DNA of 64,000 nt from Chlorella sorokiniana (taxonomy: Eukaryota; Chlorophyta; Trebouxiophyceae; Chlorellales; Chlorellaceae). The stretch covers positions 1 through 64,000 of the forward strand of contig CP084608.1 of the NCBI GenBank assembly GCA_025917655.1, written 5' to 3'. The notes below the pieces were generated by a model, which saw only the letters and a list, made by a program, of their open reading frames with translations, ran no database searches and had not been told where the DNA came from. Shown in pieces: positions 54,611 to 64,000 of this stretch; within the stretch, counting starts at the first letter, position 1; every line of letters begins with the position of its first letter. Position numbers and translations under genes: made by a program.

Positions 54611-55851
54611 GCTGAAAGGGGGCCTCGGCTGCGATGACCGAGCCTTGATCGGGTCCAGGTGCGCCCCAGTAAGCGATTGGCACAAACATGCCTGATGATG
54701 GACTAAAGGGACCGCCATATGCGCCTGCAGTATCGGAAGCCTTTGCAGCAAAGCTTCGAGCCCGCTCCCATGACTCCGCAATGACTTGCCTCTGGCGGCT
54801 GCGGTGTCTGCAATTTCCAAATCGACCCTGAATCACCTGTAGGTTGAGTGTAAAAGGCCACACTGCCCGGCGCCAGCCCCTGGCGCCGCCGGGCGAGCGC
54901 TGGGCGCCCTGCTCGCCCAGCATTCAGGGCCCGCAAATGCGCCAAAGGCGCCTTGCAGGAAGACAACAAGCGAATGACGCCTGCAAGTAAATATGCGGGA
55001 AGGGGGTCGGGGTGGGAGTCTTGACGACCTGGCGCGCGATCGTTATTTTGCGGATCTCTGGGCCAGGCTGCCGCCAACCACAATTTTGCAACAACTTGGC
55101 CACCGTTCGTTGTTCGTAGCACAGTTAGTGCAGGGAGACTGGCCTGCGGAGTTATGCGCCCTGCCGCCGGTTCCAACCTGCTCTTGCGACTGACGGCTCG
55201 CGCTCCAGCCCCCAGCTGCGCCGCTGCCCCGGTGGTCTTGTTGCGCCAACGGGGATGCGCTCTGCCACCGCTAGACACGCATGCGGCAGGTTACGACAGC
55301 TTCTGCATAGCTTGAGGCTCGGCCTGTGGCCCACCGTCGCCCAGCATTTCGCCGGGGCCACGGCCGCCGCCGGGGCGCCGCCCTATGTGCGCATGCTCTG
55401 CACCACACGCATCAACCCATTCCACCCCCTTGCTTGTGGGTGTATGCACCACGGGGAAAAGTTCCATAACCCTGGCCTCTATGCGACAGAGGGCCACTGA
55501 TTGTTTGCGATCGCTGGCTGCAGATTTACAGACCCCTTGAGGCCCGCAAGGGGCTCGTAAGCATTAGCAACAGCCGGCGCAGCAAGCTGGCCGCCCACGC
55601 TGCAGGCTCAATGCGCAAGCTGCTGGCTGGCATCACTCTGCCAATGCTGCACTTGAGCTGCGGTGCCCGGAGAAGCAATGACAGGCGCAGCAGCCACCAC
55701 TCAATTCAAGCGACTACCATCGGCCAGCAAGCCTGTTACATCGCGAGAATTGCGAACGCATCTCAGACTGCCAGGGGCAAACCCGCCCATTCCGCCATTG
55801 CCGCGCTGCTGCTGTTGCGCCTCTGCGTCGTGCCGCTGATCAACGGGGGGT
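54611..55851. other. Intergenic region with two adjacent GC hairpins, no gene seen
   Basis: Upstream side of the PPR gene and 3' side of the CCDC90-like gene. Two inverted repeats lie back to back: CGGCGCCAG/CTGGCGCCG at about 54868-54888 and GGGCGAGC/GCTCGCCC at about 54891-54918. An ATG-started open stretch of 81 codons at 55255-55500 (plus) matches nothing I know and has no support. Confidence 0.5.
55736..55740 (-). terminator. Candidate poly(A) signal TGTAA for the CCDC90-like gene
   Basis: TTACA on this strand, about 112 bases after the stop at 55852-55854. Confidence 0.45.
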
Positions 55852-57495
55852 TCAGTGCATCAGCAGGCGCGCGGCACCCAGCCCAGCTGTGAGCAGCGCC
55901 AGCATCAGGCCCAGCACATACTTCACGGTGTCGTTCTTGCTCTGCTCCATAGCCGCCTTCAGCGAGTTGACCTCCTTGTCCATCTGCGAGCGAGGGCCAC
56001 AGGGCCAAAATGGGGAGATAGAATGATGGATGCTGGGGCTGCCTTGAGAAATGGCTGCGGGTGCTGCGAACAGTAGGTTTGGCCATGCTGCGGCCAGGCC
56101 GCCCCCGGAGACGGGGAGGCCCGATGCCTTCGCCCTCCATGGCGGGGCAACGCCGCGGCACAAGCGGGGCAATTCAGGTATGCAGAGAAGCAGTGCAACA
56201 GGCCACCTTGATCTCAAGCTCGTTGGACTTGTCCCGCAGCATCTGCAGCTCGTCCCGCATTCGGCCCTTCTCCAGGTTCAGGTCCAACCGCTGGCTGGCA
56301 GTCAGCTTGTCAATCTCGTAGCTGGAAGACGGTGGGTGGGGGTGGGGGGTGGGGGGCGCGCACGCGCCAACGAGGTGCGGTGAGAGGAGGCCAAACCAGT
56401 GAGGCAGATGGGGGAGGCGGGTAAAGCCAGCTGCAGGAGGTTGGAAGGCACGAAAACAGCTGCGCTGCCTCGACGCCCGTCTCACCGAATCTCGGAGCGG
56501 ATCTTCTCCAGGTTGATCTGCAGCCGCTCCGTGTCGCGCGTGAAGGTTGCCACCTGGCAAGAGGGGCCAACGGGCATAGCATGATCCAGTGGAGGCAGCA
56601 GTGTCAGGCGGGTGCGGGCTGAGCAGCTGCTGCACGTGCGGGTGAGCACGCGAGCCCCGCCGCACCCCTACTGCAGTGCTTCTTTACTGCAGCACTTGTG
56701 CACCTGCAGCTCCTGGCTCTTCAACACCTCTGAGCGGAAGCCGGCGTGCCGCGCCTCCTGCTCCAGGATAGACTGCGCGGTGGGCGGAGACATAGGGCAG
56801 GGGGCCGCGCATGGCGCTGGCTGGGCAGACAGGCGGCAAGCGGGGTGCAAGCATCCGCAACGCGTGCCCCGCTCCCGCGCCTCTAGCAGGCACTCCGCCG
56901 CCATGGCTGCCGCCGCAGCACAGCGCTGGCGGGATCGTGCCGCACCTTCTCCAGCGTGACTTTGGCAACGTACAGCTCCTCCATCTTCTCGTGGTTGGTG
57001 CACAGCGTGGTGGCCAGGAATCGCGTGAGCGCCTCCGCCTGCTCCCGCGGCAGCCCCACACCCTCCAGCCGCTTCAGCTGCAGCAAGGGCAGAGTGAAGG
57101 GGGCCAGCTGCGTTGCGCTGACCCGGGCTGTGGTCGGCATGCCGGCACGCTGCAGTCCCTGTTCCATCTCACCGTATCAAGCGTGTCTATGAGCAGGGTG
57201 CGGTCTAGAAGGCACTGCTGGGCGGCGGGCGTCGTCTCGTGGCGGCGCCCTGCGGCGGCGGCCGCCGTTGAAGGTGGCACGCCCACGGGCGTCGCCTGCG
57301 TGCGTGCAGTAGCTGCTGCTGCCGCTGCCCAGTATGGACGCGTGGTGGCATGCTCCACCGACTGCAGGCTGGGCAAGCAGCCTTGCTGCAAGCCGGCCAG
57401 ACACGGCGGGCCCCGGCAGCAGCAGTGCCGCTGGCGCCAGTGCACGCTCTGCTGAACTGCGCGGCTGCTGCTCGTAGTAGCCGCGCTCTGCTCAT
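55852..57495 (-). CDS. CCDC90/MCUR1/FMP32-type mitochondrial coiled-coil membrane protein (DUF1640)
   Basis: Members sit in the inner mitochondrial membrane through one C-terminal helix, with a long coiled coil; animal MCUR1 affects calcium uniporter and respiratory assembly, yeast FMP32 cytochrome oxidase assembly. ATG at 57495 gives MSRARLLRAAAAQFSRACTG, a good mitochondrial presequence. Conserved parts: LLIDTLDTV then KRLEGVGLPREQAEALTRF with ATTLCTNHEKMEELYVAKV (the DUF1640 head), SILEQEARHAGFRSEVLKS, FTRDTERLQINLEKIRSEIR-type heptads near 56560-56490, DKLTASQRLDLNLEKGR near 56310, and the C-terminal exon VNSLKAAMEQSKND plus TVKYVLGLMLALLTAGLGAA. The presequence and the conserved head lie in different frames, joined by one slip between about 57345 and 57445 in G/C-rich sequence. 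Six or so exons. The start lies 111 bases from the divergent SMP gene. Confidence 0.82.
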
Positions 57496-57606
57496 GTCTG
57501 GCTTATGTAAATCAACCCCCGACTTCTGACCGACTGAGACCGTTCAGCACGAGGGAAGCAAAGGGCACCCTACGGGCTCTCAAACCTTCGTACGATAGTT
57601 TGCGGG
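57496..57606. promoter_or_regulatory. Compact bidirectional promoter (CCDC90-like / SMP-C2 genes)
   Basis: Only 111 bases lie between the ATG at 57495 (minus) and the ATG at 57607 (plus), so both transcripts must start inside this stretch or inside each other's leader. No clear TATA box. Confidence 0.6.
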
Positions 57607-60600
57607 ATGAACGATACATGTGCAGCGTCGGACCTCGATGAGATGCCCAAAGGCTCAAGCGACCTGCCAGTCGGGATTGAGGTGGCGCGCCTAATCGCCA
57701 ACGAGGAAGCAGAAAGCCACTGCGAGCTCTCTGTAGCCGTGCGACATCCTGTTGACGCATCAGCAGCGCCCTTGGCCGTGCCGGCGCCATGGTGCTGCGG
57801 GCAGCAGGGCTGCTGCTTCGGCGGCTTCCAGGCCTCTTGCAGCACATTCTGAATTTGGTGGTGACCGTGGGCTCAAAAATGCAGTGCAGACGGCGTTTGT
57901 ATGCACCAACGTCGTCCTCCTCTCTATCAGTAGGCGCCCCCGCTGCCAGCTAACAATCCCGTTGATCACATCCTCGCGCCATGCTTCTGCCGCTGCTGCA
58001 CTCAGCCTGATGTGCGAGCTGGGTTGAGGACGCCTTGTCTACTCCTGGGAAGCCTGTTGCAAGCAGCTGGCTCCCTTGCCAGCCTGGGCGTGGAGCGCCG
58101 AGCGCCTCCCTCCCTCCTCGCTGCGCAGGCACGCGCAAGCTGCAACGCGCCCGCTTCGTGGCATCAGTGAGGGTGATGCGCGAGCTGGACGAGGAGAGCT
58201 TGCGCCACTTGCTGCACGCCGACCTCCCCAAATGGGTCAAGGTGCGCTGGCGGCGGCGCCTGCCACCAAGCGCATGAGCGTCGCCGTGCGTGCGGCCTGG
58301 CATCACAACGGCAAGGCCTGAGATCTGTTGCACCCCCTGTTCCCCAGTTTGCGGATTGGGAGCGCGGGCAGCACCTGCAGTCGTTTGTGGCGCTGGCGTG
58401 GCCCACCTTCAACCGCATGATCTGCTCCATCATCAAGAAGGAGGTGGGCAATGCAGGGAAAGGCAGGGGAAGGAGGGGGTGCCGGGGGAGGGGGCGTGCG
58501 TGCGCGGGTGCAGAGGGCGCCTGCAATTGTGAGGTGAGGATGGCTGGGTCGCTGGTACGCCCCCTGCCGGGCTCCTGCTAGCCCTTGGGCTGCCGCTGTA
58601 CTTTGAGACACGGGCTGCCTCTGGTTCGCCGCCAGCCCTTGGGCTGCCGCCCCCTGCTCTGCTCCTCCACCTCCGCCCTGCCTGCTCCCCCCCCCGCGCC
58701 GCCGCCTGCGCAGGTGGAGGAGCGGCTGGGGCGTCACGGCGAGTTTGGGCGCGCCTCCTTCTCCCGCCTCTCCCTGGGCAAGCAGGCGCCGCTGGTGCTG
58801 GCCGTCAAGGGCATACCCTTTGCTGGAGACCTGGCAGAGGGCGGCGCGCTCGCCATGGGTGCGCACCCGCCTGGTCCCCTCGCCGTGCCAGGCGCACGCT
58901 GCGCGCCGATCGCCCACGGCGCCTGCCTGGCGCCTGCCTACTCTTGCATGGCCCGTCCCGCCTGTACTGCCTGTGCCTGCAGCCCTGGACATCCAGGTGG
59001 AGTGGGACGGCCAGCCCGACATCCTCATCCAGCTCAGCGGCATCCCGGGCGCGTCGGTGGCGGTGCAGCTGTGCCACGTGAGGGGGCCGGTGGCGGCGCA
59101 GAGAGATGGGGGTGGCGAGGGGTGGTATGTGTGTGTGGGGGTGGGGGGTGGGGGGGGGGGGGGGGGGCGGGCGCGTCGTCACAGGCGAGCTACATGTGAC
59201 TGGCAGGGTGGTGGTGGGCAGCCAGGAGGCAGCGCCCGACCTGCCGGTGGCACGGGGCGGGCTCGTTCTGGTGAGGGGTCGGCAGGAGCCCAGGCGGCGG
59301 CATCAATATACCCCTGCAGGTCAAGGGCCTGCTTCGGGTGGAGCTGTCGCCCATCGAGGACGAGCTGCCGTTCCTGACTGGCCTCTCTCTCACCCTGCTC
59401 TCCAACCCGGAACTCGACTTTGACATCAGGCGGGTGCAGGGGGCGCGCTGCACACAGAGCATGCTCTCCAAGCTGGGGGGCTGCTTCGCCTTGGGTTATG
59501 GTCAAGCGGGAGGTTGGCATCGCCGCGCACGGGGAGCAGACGCCGCACCCTGCCCATGTATTGAACGGCTGGGGCGATACCTTTGAACAAACTGCGGCTG
59601 GCCTTCGCTTTGCCCCCAAACCACCCCACGGCACCCCCTCCCCAGCTGCTGCTGCACACTCAATGTACCCCACCCACCCCAACAATGCTCCACTTGGCCA
59701 CGCTTGCAGGGCGCTGGGCGGCGACCTCACCTCCCTGCCCGCCCTAGGCTCCTGGCTCAAGTCGGCGGTGGCTGGCATCATCCAGGAGCGGTACGTACTG
59801 CTGCTTCCGCCCAGCTTCTGCCTGGCCGACTCGCCGGTAGCGCAGCGCTGCCACGCCGCAGCCCCCACCTGTGCCTCAGTGCTTCACGCTGCGTGACGCT
59901 GTGCATGGCACAGAACGGACGTGTTCTTCTTGTTATTTCACTGCTAGCACTGCACCCATCCCGCAGCCTAGTCTGGCCCCAGACCCTTGGCTGGCGCTGG
60001 GGCCCCTCCTGGGACCGGCAGCGGGCAGCGGCAGCGGGCGGCGGCGCCGCGCTGGCGGCAGGCGAGGCGCAGCGACGGCGGCAGCTGCCCGCCCCTCTGG
60101 GGGTGCTGCTGGTGGAGGTGGTGGCAGCTGACCTGGAGCCAAGGTACCGTACCGCATGTACTGCGTGTCTGTTCTGTACTGCCAGAAAAGCGGGCGCTGC
60201 TTTCCCTGCTTCTGTCGGCTTCTCCTCCACCCGGCAGAACAGCTTTCTGTCGAGCCCGCAACAGCTTGGCAGTTGAGCCAGGCTTAGTAGCGGCGTCTGC
60301 TCCCACCTCCTGTCTTACCACTCACCCCTTTTTGTCCCCCTGCCTCTCCGCAGGCGCAGCACTTTCCTGGGCCGCCTCAAGCCCGTCAGCTCCCGTCTCT
60401 CGCTGCTGCTGCCGCCTGCGGCTGACCCTGCGGGGCCGGGCGGCGCCGGGCGGGGCTCTGCCGCCGCTCGGGCCGTGGTGCAGAAGGGCCTCACCTCAGT
60501 TCAGGCCAAGACGTGCCAGCCGCTGTGGCAGCAGGCCTTCCCCTTCGTGGTCAGCAGCCGGCACCAGGTGAGGCGAGGGGTGGGGAGGCTGCCTGGTGCG

Positions 60601-63600
60601 CTTGGTCTCTGGTCGGGTCGCACCGGCAGGCGGGAACCGCAGGCCCAGTGTGTGTGATCTCAACCCACTTGCCAGCCACACCAGCCCCGCACCAACCCAA
60701 ACCACACATCTACAACCCATTTTTCGCCCAAGCCAGACCACCGCACGGACTCTCCTGTGTCTGTCAATTACCACGCCTGCCCTTCCGCTGCGCCCTTCCC
60801 CACCCCCACCCCACCCCCGAGTAGGTGCTGCACCTGCTGCTGTCGCACAAGCGCGAGATACGAGGCGTGCCGCTTGTGAAGGGGGTGGTGGCGGCGCTGG
60901 GGCTGACATGCCGCTGGGCTCGGCCGACGTGGCGGGTGAGCCCTGCTGGGGCTGCTGGTGGCGCTTGTGTGTTGTGTTTGAGGGTTTGAGTTTAAAGAAG
61001 ACCTCTCTCACTGGGCAGGATGAGCAGGATGGGCACGTTTCAGCCAAAGTGTCGCTTGGTGTGCCTGCCACGCGTTGCGTGCTTGGCAGCAGCGGCCGCT
61101 CCAGGACCGAGCCGCAGAGCGCAGGCCGCCCTTGCGCCCCCTCGCCCGCCGCTACCACCTGCTGGCTGCCACCCACCCCTCATCACCCACCCGCCTCTCC
61201 ATTTGCCTCAAGCCACCCCGCCCAACCACATCCCTCCTCTCCACCCTTTCCCACCCCAGTGGCCGACATTTTGAGCGAGGCGGCAGCGCAGGAGGAATGG
61301 AGCGTGCAGCAGATGCTGCTGGAGGCGGCAAAGCTGGAGGTGGCGGCGGCGGCGGCAGCTGCAGCCGCAGCGGAGTCGGAGGAAGAGTCGCTTGGGGGCT
61401 ACGCCTCGGCGGATGAGGGCTCCAACCTACCCAGCCCCTCCCCATCCATGATCAGCACCCGCAGCGGCAGCCTGGGGCTGGGGGCGTTGCTTCGGCCGCG
61501 CTGGCGGCTGCGGCGGCACAGGATGGTGAGGAGGAGGCGGCGGGCGGCGCGGGAAGCTCCGGCCGAGGCTGGGTGCGGCTTGAGCGGCGGGAAGGGTCGA
61601 CCGGTTTGGGCATGCCGCCCTCCGCAGCGGCGCTTGCGGCGGCGAGGAAGCAGCAGGCGTCTTGGCAGCAGCATGCCAGGAAGGGCACGCCGCCGCCGCG
61701 CCGCTGGCCGCGCGGCTGGAGCGCCGCAGCGGCGGCAGCAGCGGGGAGGGCAGCCCCGCGCCGGGCGGCCGCTGTGGGCAGCGCGGCAGGACGACGCGGG
61801 GTGGCAGGGTTCGGGCGCTGGCGCCACCTGGGCGCCACGCCGCCGCCGCCGCTGCGTGTGTCGTCGTGGCGCCGCTCCGCCACCCGCAGCCCCAGCCCGG
61901 ACAGGTGGGCAGCTGGTTGTGGGGAAGTCGGCTGCATAGTGTTTTGAGTGCTACTGACGATGATTGTCGGGGCCCTGTATTGCCAGCTAAAGCCTGCCAT
62001 CTCACACTTGGTCCCCCGGTTTTCGAACTCCAACCCACGCGTCCCGCCGCCACCACACGCCCTAACCTCATTGCTGTCGCCGCCGCAGGGGCCGCATGCT
62101 GGGAACCGCAGCGCTGCTGGACCCGGCAGCGCTCATGCAGCTGCAGATGGAGCAGCGAGCACCGGAGATGAAGTGGCTGTCAGGTGCCGCCGCCGCCGCC
62201 GCCGCCGTCGCCGCCGCGGGCTGCATGTTTGCCCGCCTGCGCTGCGGCGGCCTTTGCTTGCACCTGCAGCAGCCTCAAGCCTTTTCTTCTACTGCCAGGT
62301 GTACAGCGGCGGCCGCCCTGTTGCCACACATTCTCACATATTGCTTGTCCCCTCTATATTGTTTTGCAGGCGACGGGGTGTGGGTGGAGGTGCCTAGCGC
62401 CAACGTGATGACCCTGGCAGGCCTGCTGGCGCAGGCGGCGGCGCCAGCCTCTGATGCCACGCCAGGTGAGGGGGCACGGTGGCGTAGGGCTCAAGGCGCT
62501 GGGGGTGACCTGTCGAACGCAGCAATCGTACGCCCCGCATATGCAATGCGCAAGCCCGTGTGCCTGGCACGCACAGCAGCCAGGGAGGCATACCGAAAGC
62601 ACGGCCTCCTTTGGTGGCAAGAGCCCTGCCTAGCAAGGCGACGCCGCTCCGCTGCTTGCTCACCTCTCCCTGGCCACCCCTCCATATCCAAACCGAGCGC
62701 AGACACGCCCCGCAGCGGCGGCAGCGAGGAGGACGACGGATGGATGGGGCGGCTGCGGGGATACATCCTGGGGAAGGGGAGGGTGAGGAAGGGGACGACG
62801 AATTCATTCCCACCAAAGCGCCGCTGGCGGGGCGGGTCCGGCTGCGGCTGACGTGGCAGCCAGTTGAGCGGGAGCCCCTGCCGGCGACGCTGCTGGAGGC
62901 GGGGGCTGGCCAGGAGGAACGGCACGTGCAGCAGCAAGGAGCGCAGCCAGCAGCGGCCGCGGAACAACAGCAGCAGCAGCAGCAGCAGCAGGGGCGGGGC
63001 CACAGCCGCAGCGGCTCCCAGCTCCTCCCCGCGAGCGGCGGCGGCGAGGAGGCTGCGCCTGCGGCCGTGCGGCGCAGCCTGCAGCTGCCCGCGGCGGCGG
63101 CTCCGGGCCTGAAGCTGCCAAGTCAGCGCCAGCAGCACTGCAAACGGGGCAGCCGCCCGGCGGCGCAGCAGATGCCGGAACGCCGACGCAGGGCGGCATG
63201 GCCGCCGCCGCCGCCGCTGCCGCGCTGGCGGCCGCTGCCGACAGCCTGACCCCGCAGCCCGGTGTGCTGGCGGTGCGTGTGGCCAACACCAAACTGGAAT
63301 ACGTGACAGGTGCGCAAAAGGGTGTGGCTTTGTTTGTTGGCAAGGTCGTCTGGAAGCTCCCTTTCAGGAGGTGACGCAAGGCCATGGAGGCAATCTGTGC
63401 AGCAGGCCTAAGCCTTGCGTGTGTTCTGACCTGCACACGTTTCCCTGGCGCTTGAATGCCCCACTGCACGTGCCTCCCGCTTGCCCGGCGCGCCTGAGAC
63501 GGCGCTCTGAATCCTGACATCGAAGCTTGTGTGCCCCACAGAGATGTCGTGCCCCGTGCTGGCAGTCAGCATCGAGCGGCGGCCGACCCTGGAGCAAGCA

Positions 63601-64000
63601 GAGGCGGCGGCGCCCTGGCCGCCTCCCCCACCAAGCTGCCGCGCTCAGCGCCCCCTCTGCCGCCGGAAGCCCCGCCGGGGCTGCTGTTGCTGCCGGCGCT
63701 GCTGCCGCTGTCGCCGGCCAGGCAGCGGCGCCGGCGTCCGAAGCAGCGGCAGCCTCCACAGCAGCGGCGGCGCAGCAGGCGCAGCGTTGGATCAGCATGG
63801 AAAGCACGCCTGGCAGCCGCATGGGGTCGCTGCACTGGGGCCAGGTGTTCTACATCCCCGCCTCCCTGTCGCCAGCAGACTGCCAGGTGGGCGGCATGGC
63901 TGCCTCGCTGCCCCAGGCTTTGCAGCCGGGCCCCTGCACAGCCTCGGCTGCGCGTATGTGCCGGATGTTGAAGCGAACGGCGTTGCGAGCCCACCTGCAC
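57607..64000 (+). CDS. SMP-C2 protein, extended-synaptotagmin/tricalbin-like (3' end beyond window)
   Basis: E-Syt-type proteins tether ER to plasma membrane or plastid and move lipids through the SMP domain. The first exon (ATG 57607, MNDTCAASDLDEMPKG) is followed by a hydrophobic stretch whose splicing I cannot settle. SMP domain: DEESLRHLLHADLPKWVK (to about 58240), FADWERGQHLQSFVALAWPT (from about 58348), MICSIIKKE, VEERLGRHGEFGRASFSRLS with VLAVKGIPFAGD (near 58715-58830), ALDIQVEWDGQPDILIQLSG (near 58985), GLLRVELSPIEDELPFLTGL (near 59340), LGGDLTSLPALGSWLKSAVA (near 59715), then LVWPQTLG, the typical SMP end. C2-like segments follow: PLGVLLVEVVAADLEP near 60100, LWQQAFPFVVSSRHQVLHLL (split by an intron, near 60530 and 60835), RVRLRLTWQPVERE near 62840, and PGVLAVRVANTKLEY near 63260. 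Long Ala/Gln/Arg low-complexity linkers lie between. No stop before 64000 in the last exon. Confidence 0.78.
59118..59169. repeat. G-rich simple repeat in SMP gene intron
   Basis: GT repeats passing into an almost uninterrupted G run. Likely length-variable and error-prone. Confidence 0.9.
62968..62991. repeat. (CAG)8 encoding poly-Gln in the SMP-C2 gene
   Basis: Eight CAG units read in frame as a Gln run within a low-complexity linker. Confidence 0.95.

Noticed and set aside
55255-55500. ATG-started open frame of 81 codons
   Set aside because: No motif, no neighbouring exon or poly(A) signal at a suitable distance; chance is likely.
60596-61939. Continuous plus-strand open frame of 447 codons
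   Set aside because: Runs through evident introns of the SMP gene and becomes Arg-rich; only parts of it are coding, in other frames.

Overview
The window is the left end of a chromosome from a GC-rich green alga. It opens with about 300 bp of plant-type telomere repeat (CCCTAAA on this strand). The rest is multi-exon nuclear genes with many short introns, Ala/Gln-rich low-complexity stretches, a plastid-type starch synthase and TGTAA poly(A) signals. A Chlorella-like trebouxiophyte is the most likely source; this is inferred from gene content and style, not from a marker gene.

Layout. 1-300 telomere; 300-1304 gene-poor subtelomere. 1305-6331 (-) one long open gene whose first half is a BASS-family sodium/solute transporter and whose second half is a class II starch synthase, joined inside a single exon. 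7757-10223 (+) a secreted or membrane-anchored Cys-rich protein. 11047-18802 (-) a mitochondrial-type Lon protease. 19207-24894 (+) a multi-pass RING-H2 ubiquitin ligase. 24219-47987 is a tandem duplication of about 11.9 kb. Each unit carries the 3' end of the RING gene, LRR receptor kinase A (-), a secreted eight-cysteine (lipid-transfer-like) protein gene (+), and receptor kinase B (-). In unit 1 kinase B is cut off at the duplication junction and has lost its membrane and LRR parts; in unit 2 it runs on into a complete gene (45076-50580). 51665 to about 54610 (-) a pentatricopeptide-repeat protein. 55852-57495 (-) a mitochondrial CCDC90/MCUR1/FMP32-type (DUF1640) coiled-coil membrane protein. 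57607 to beyond 64000 (+) an SMP-C2 protein of the extended-synaptotagmin type, cut by the window end.

Together: plastid carbon metabolism (transporter-synthase fusion), organelle protein quality control and membrane biology (Lon, CCDC90, SMP-C2), organelle RNA metabolism (PPR), ER ubiquitination (RING gene), and a duplicated surface-receptor module in which LRR kinases sit beside small secreted 8-Cys proteins.

Caution. Several unrelated conserved genes show single-base frame slips, most of them in or next to short G/C runs. At least part of this looks like homopolymer error in the assembly, so apparent frameshifts should not be read as proof of pseudogenes. Exon limits are estimated by eye from conserved motifs and GT/AG sites; gene ends (stop codons, ATGs) were checked against the bases.
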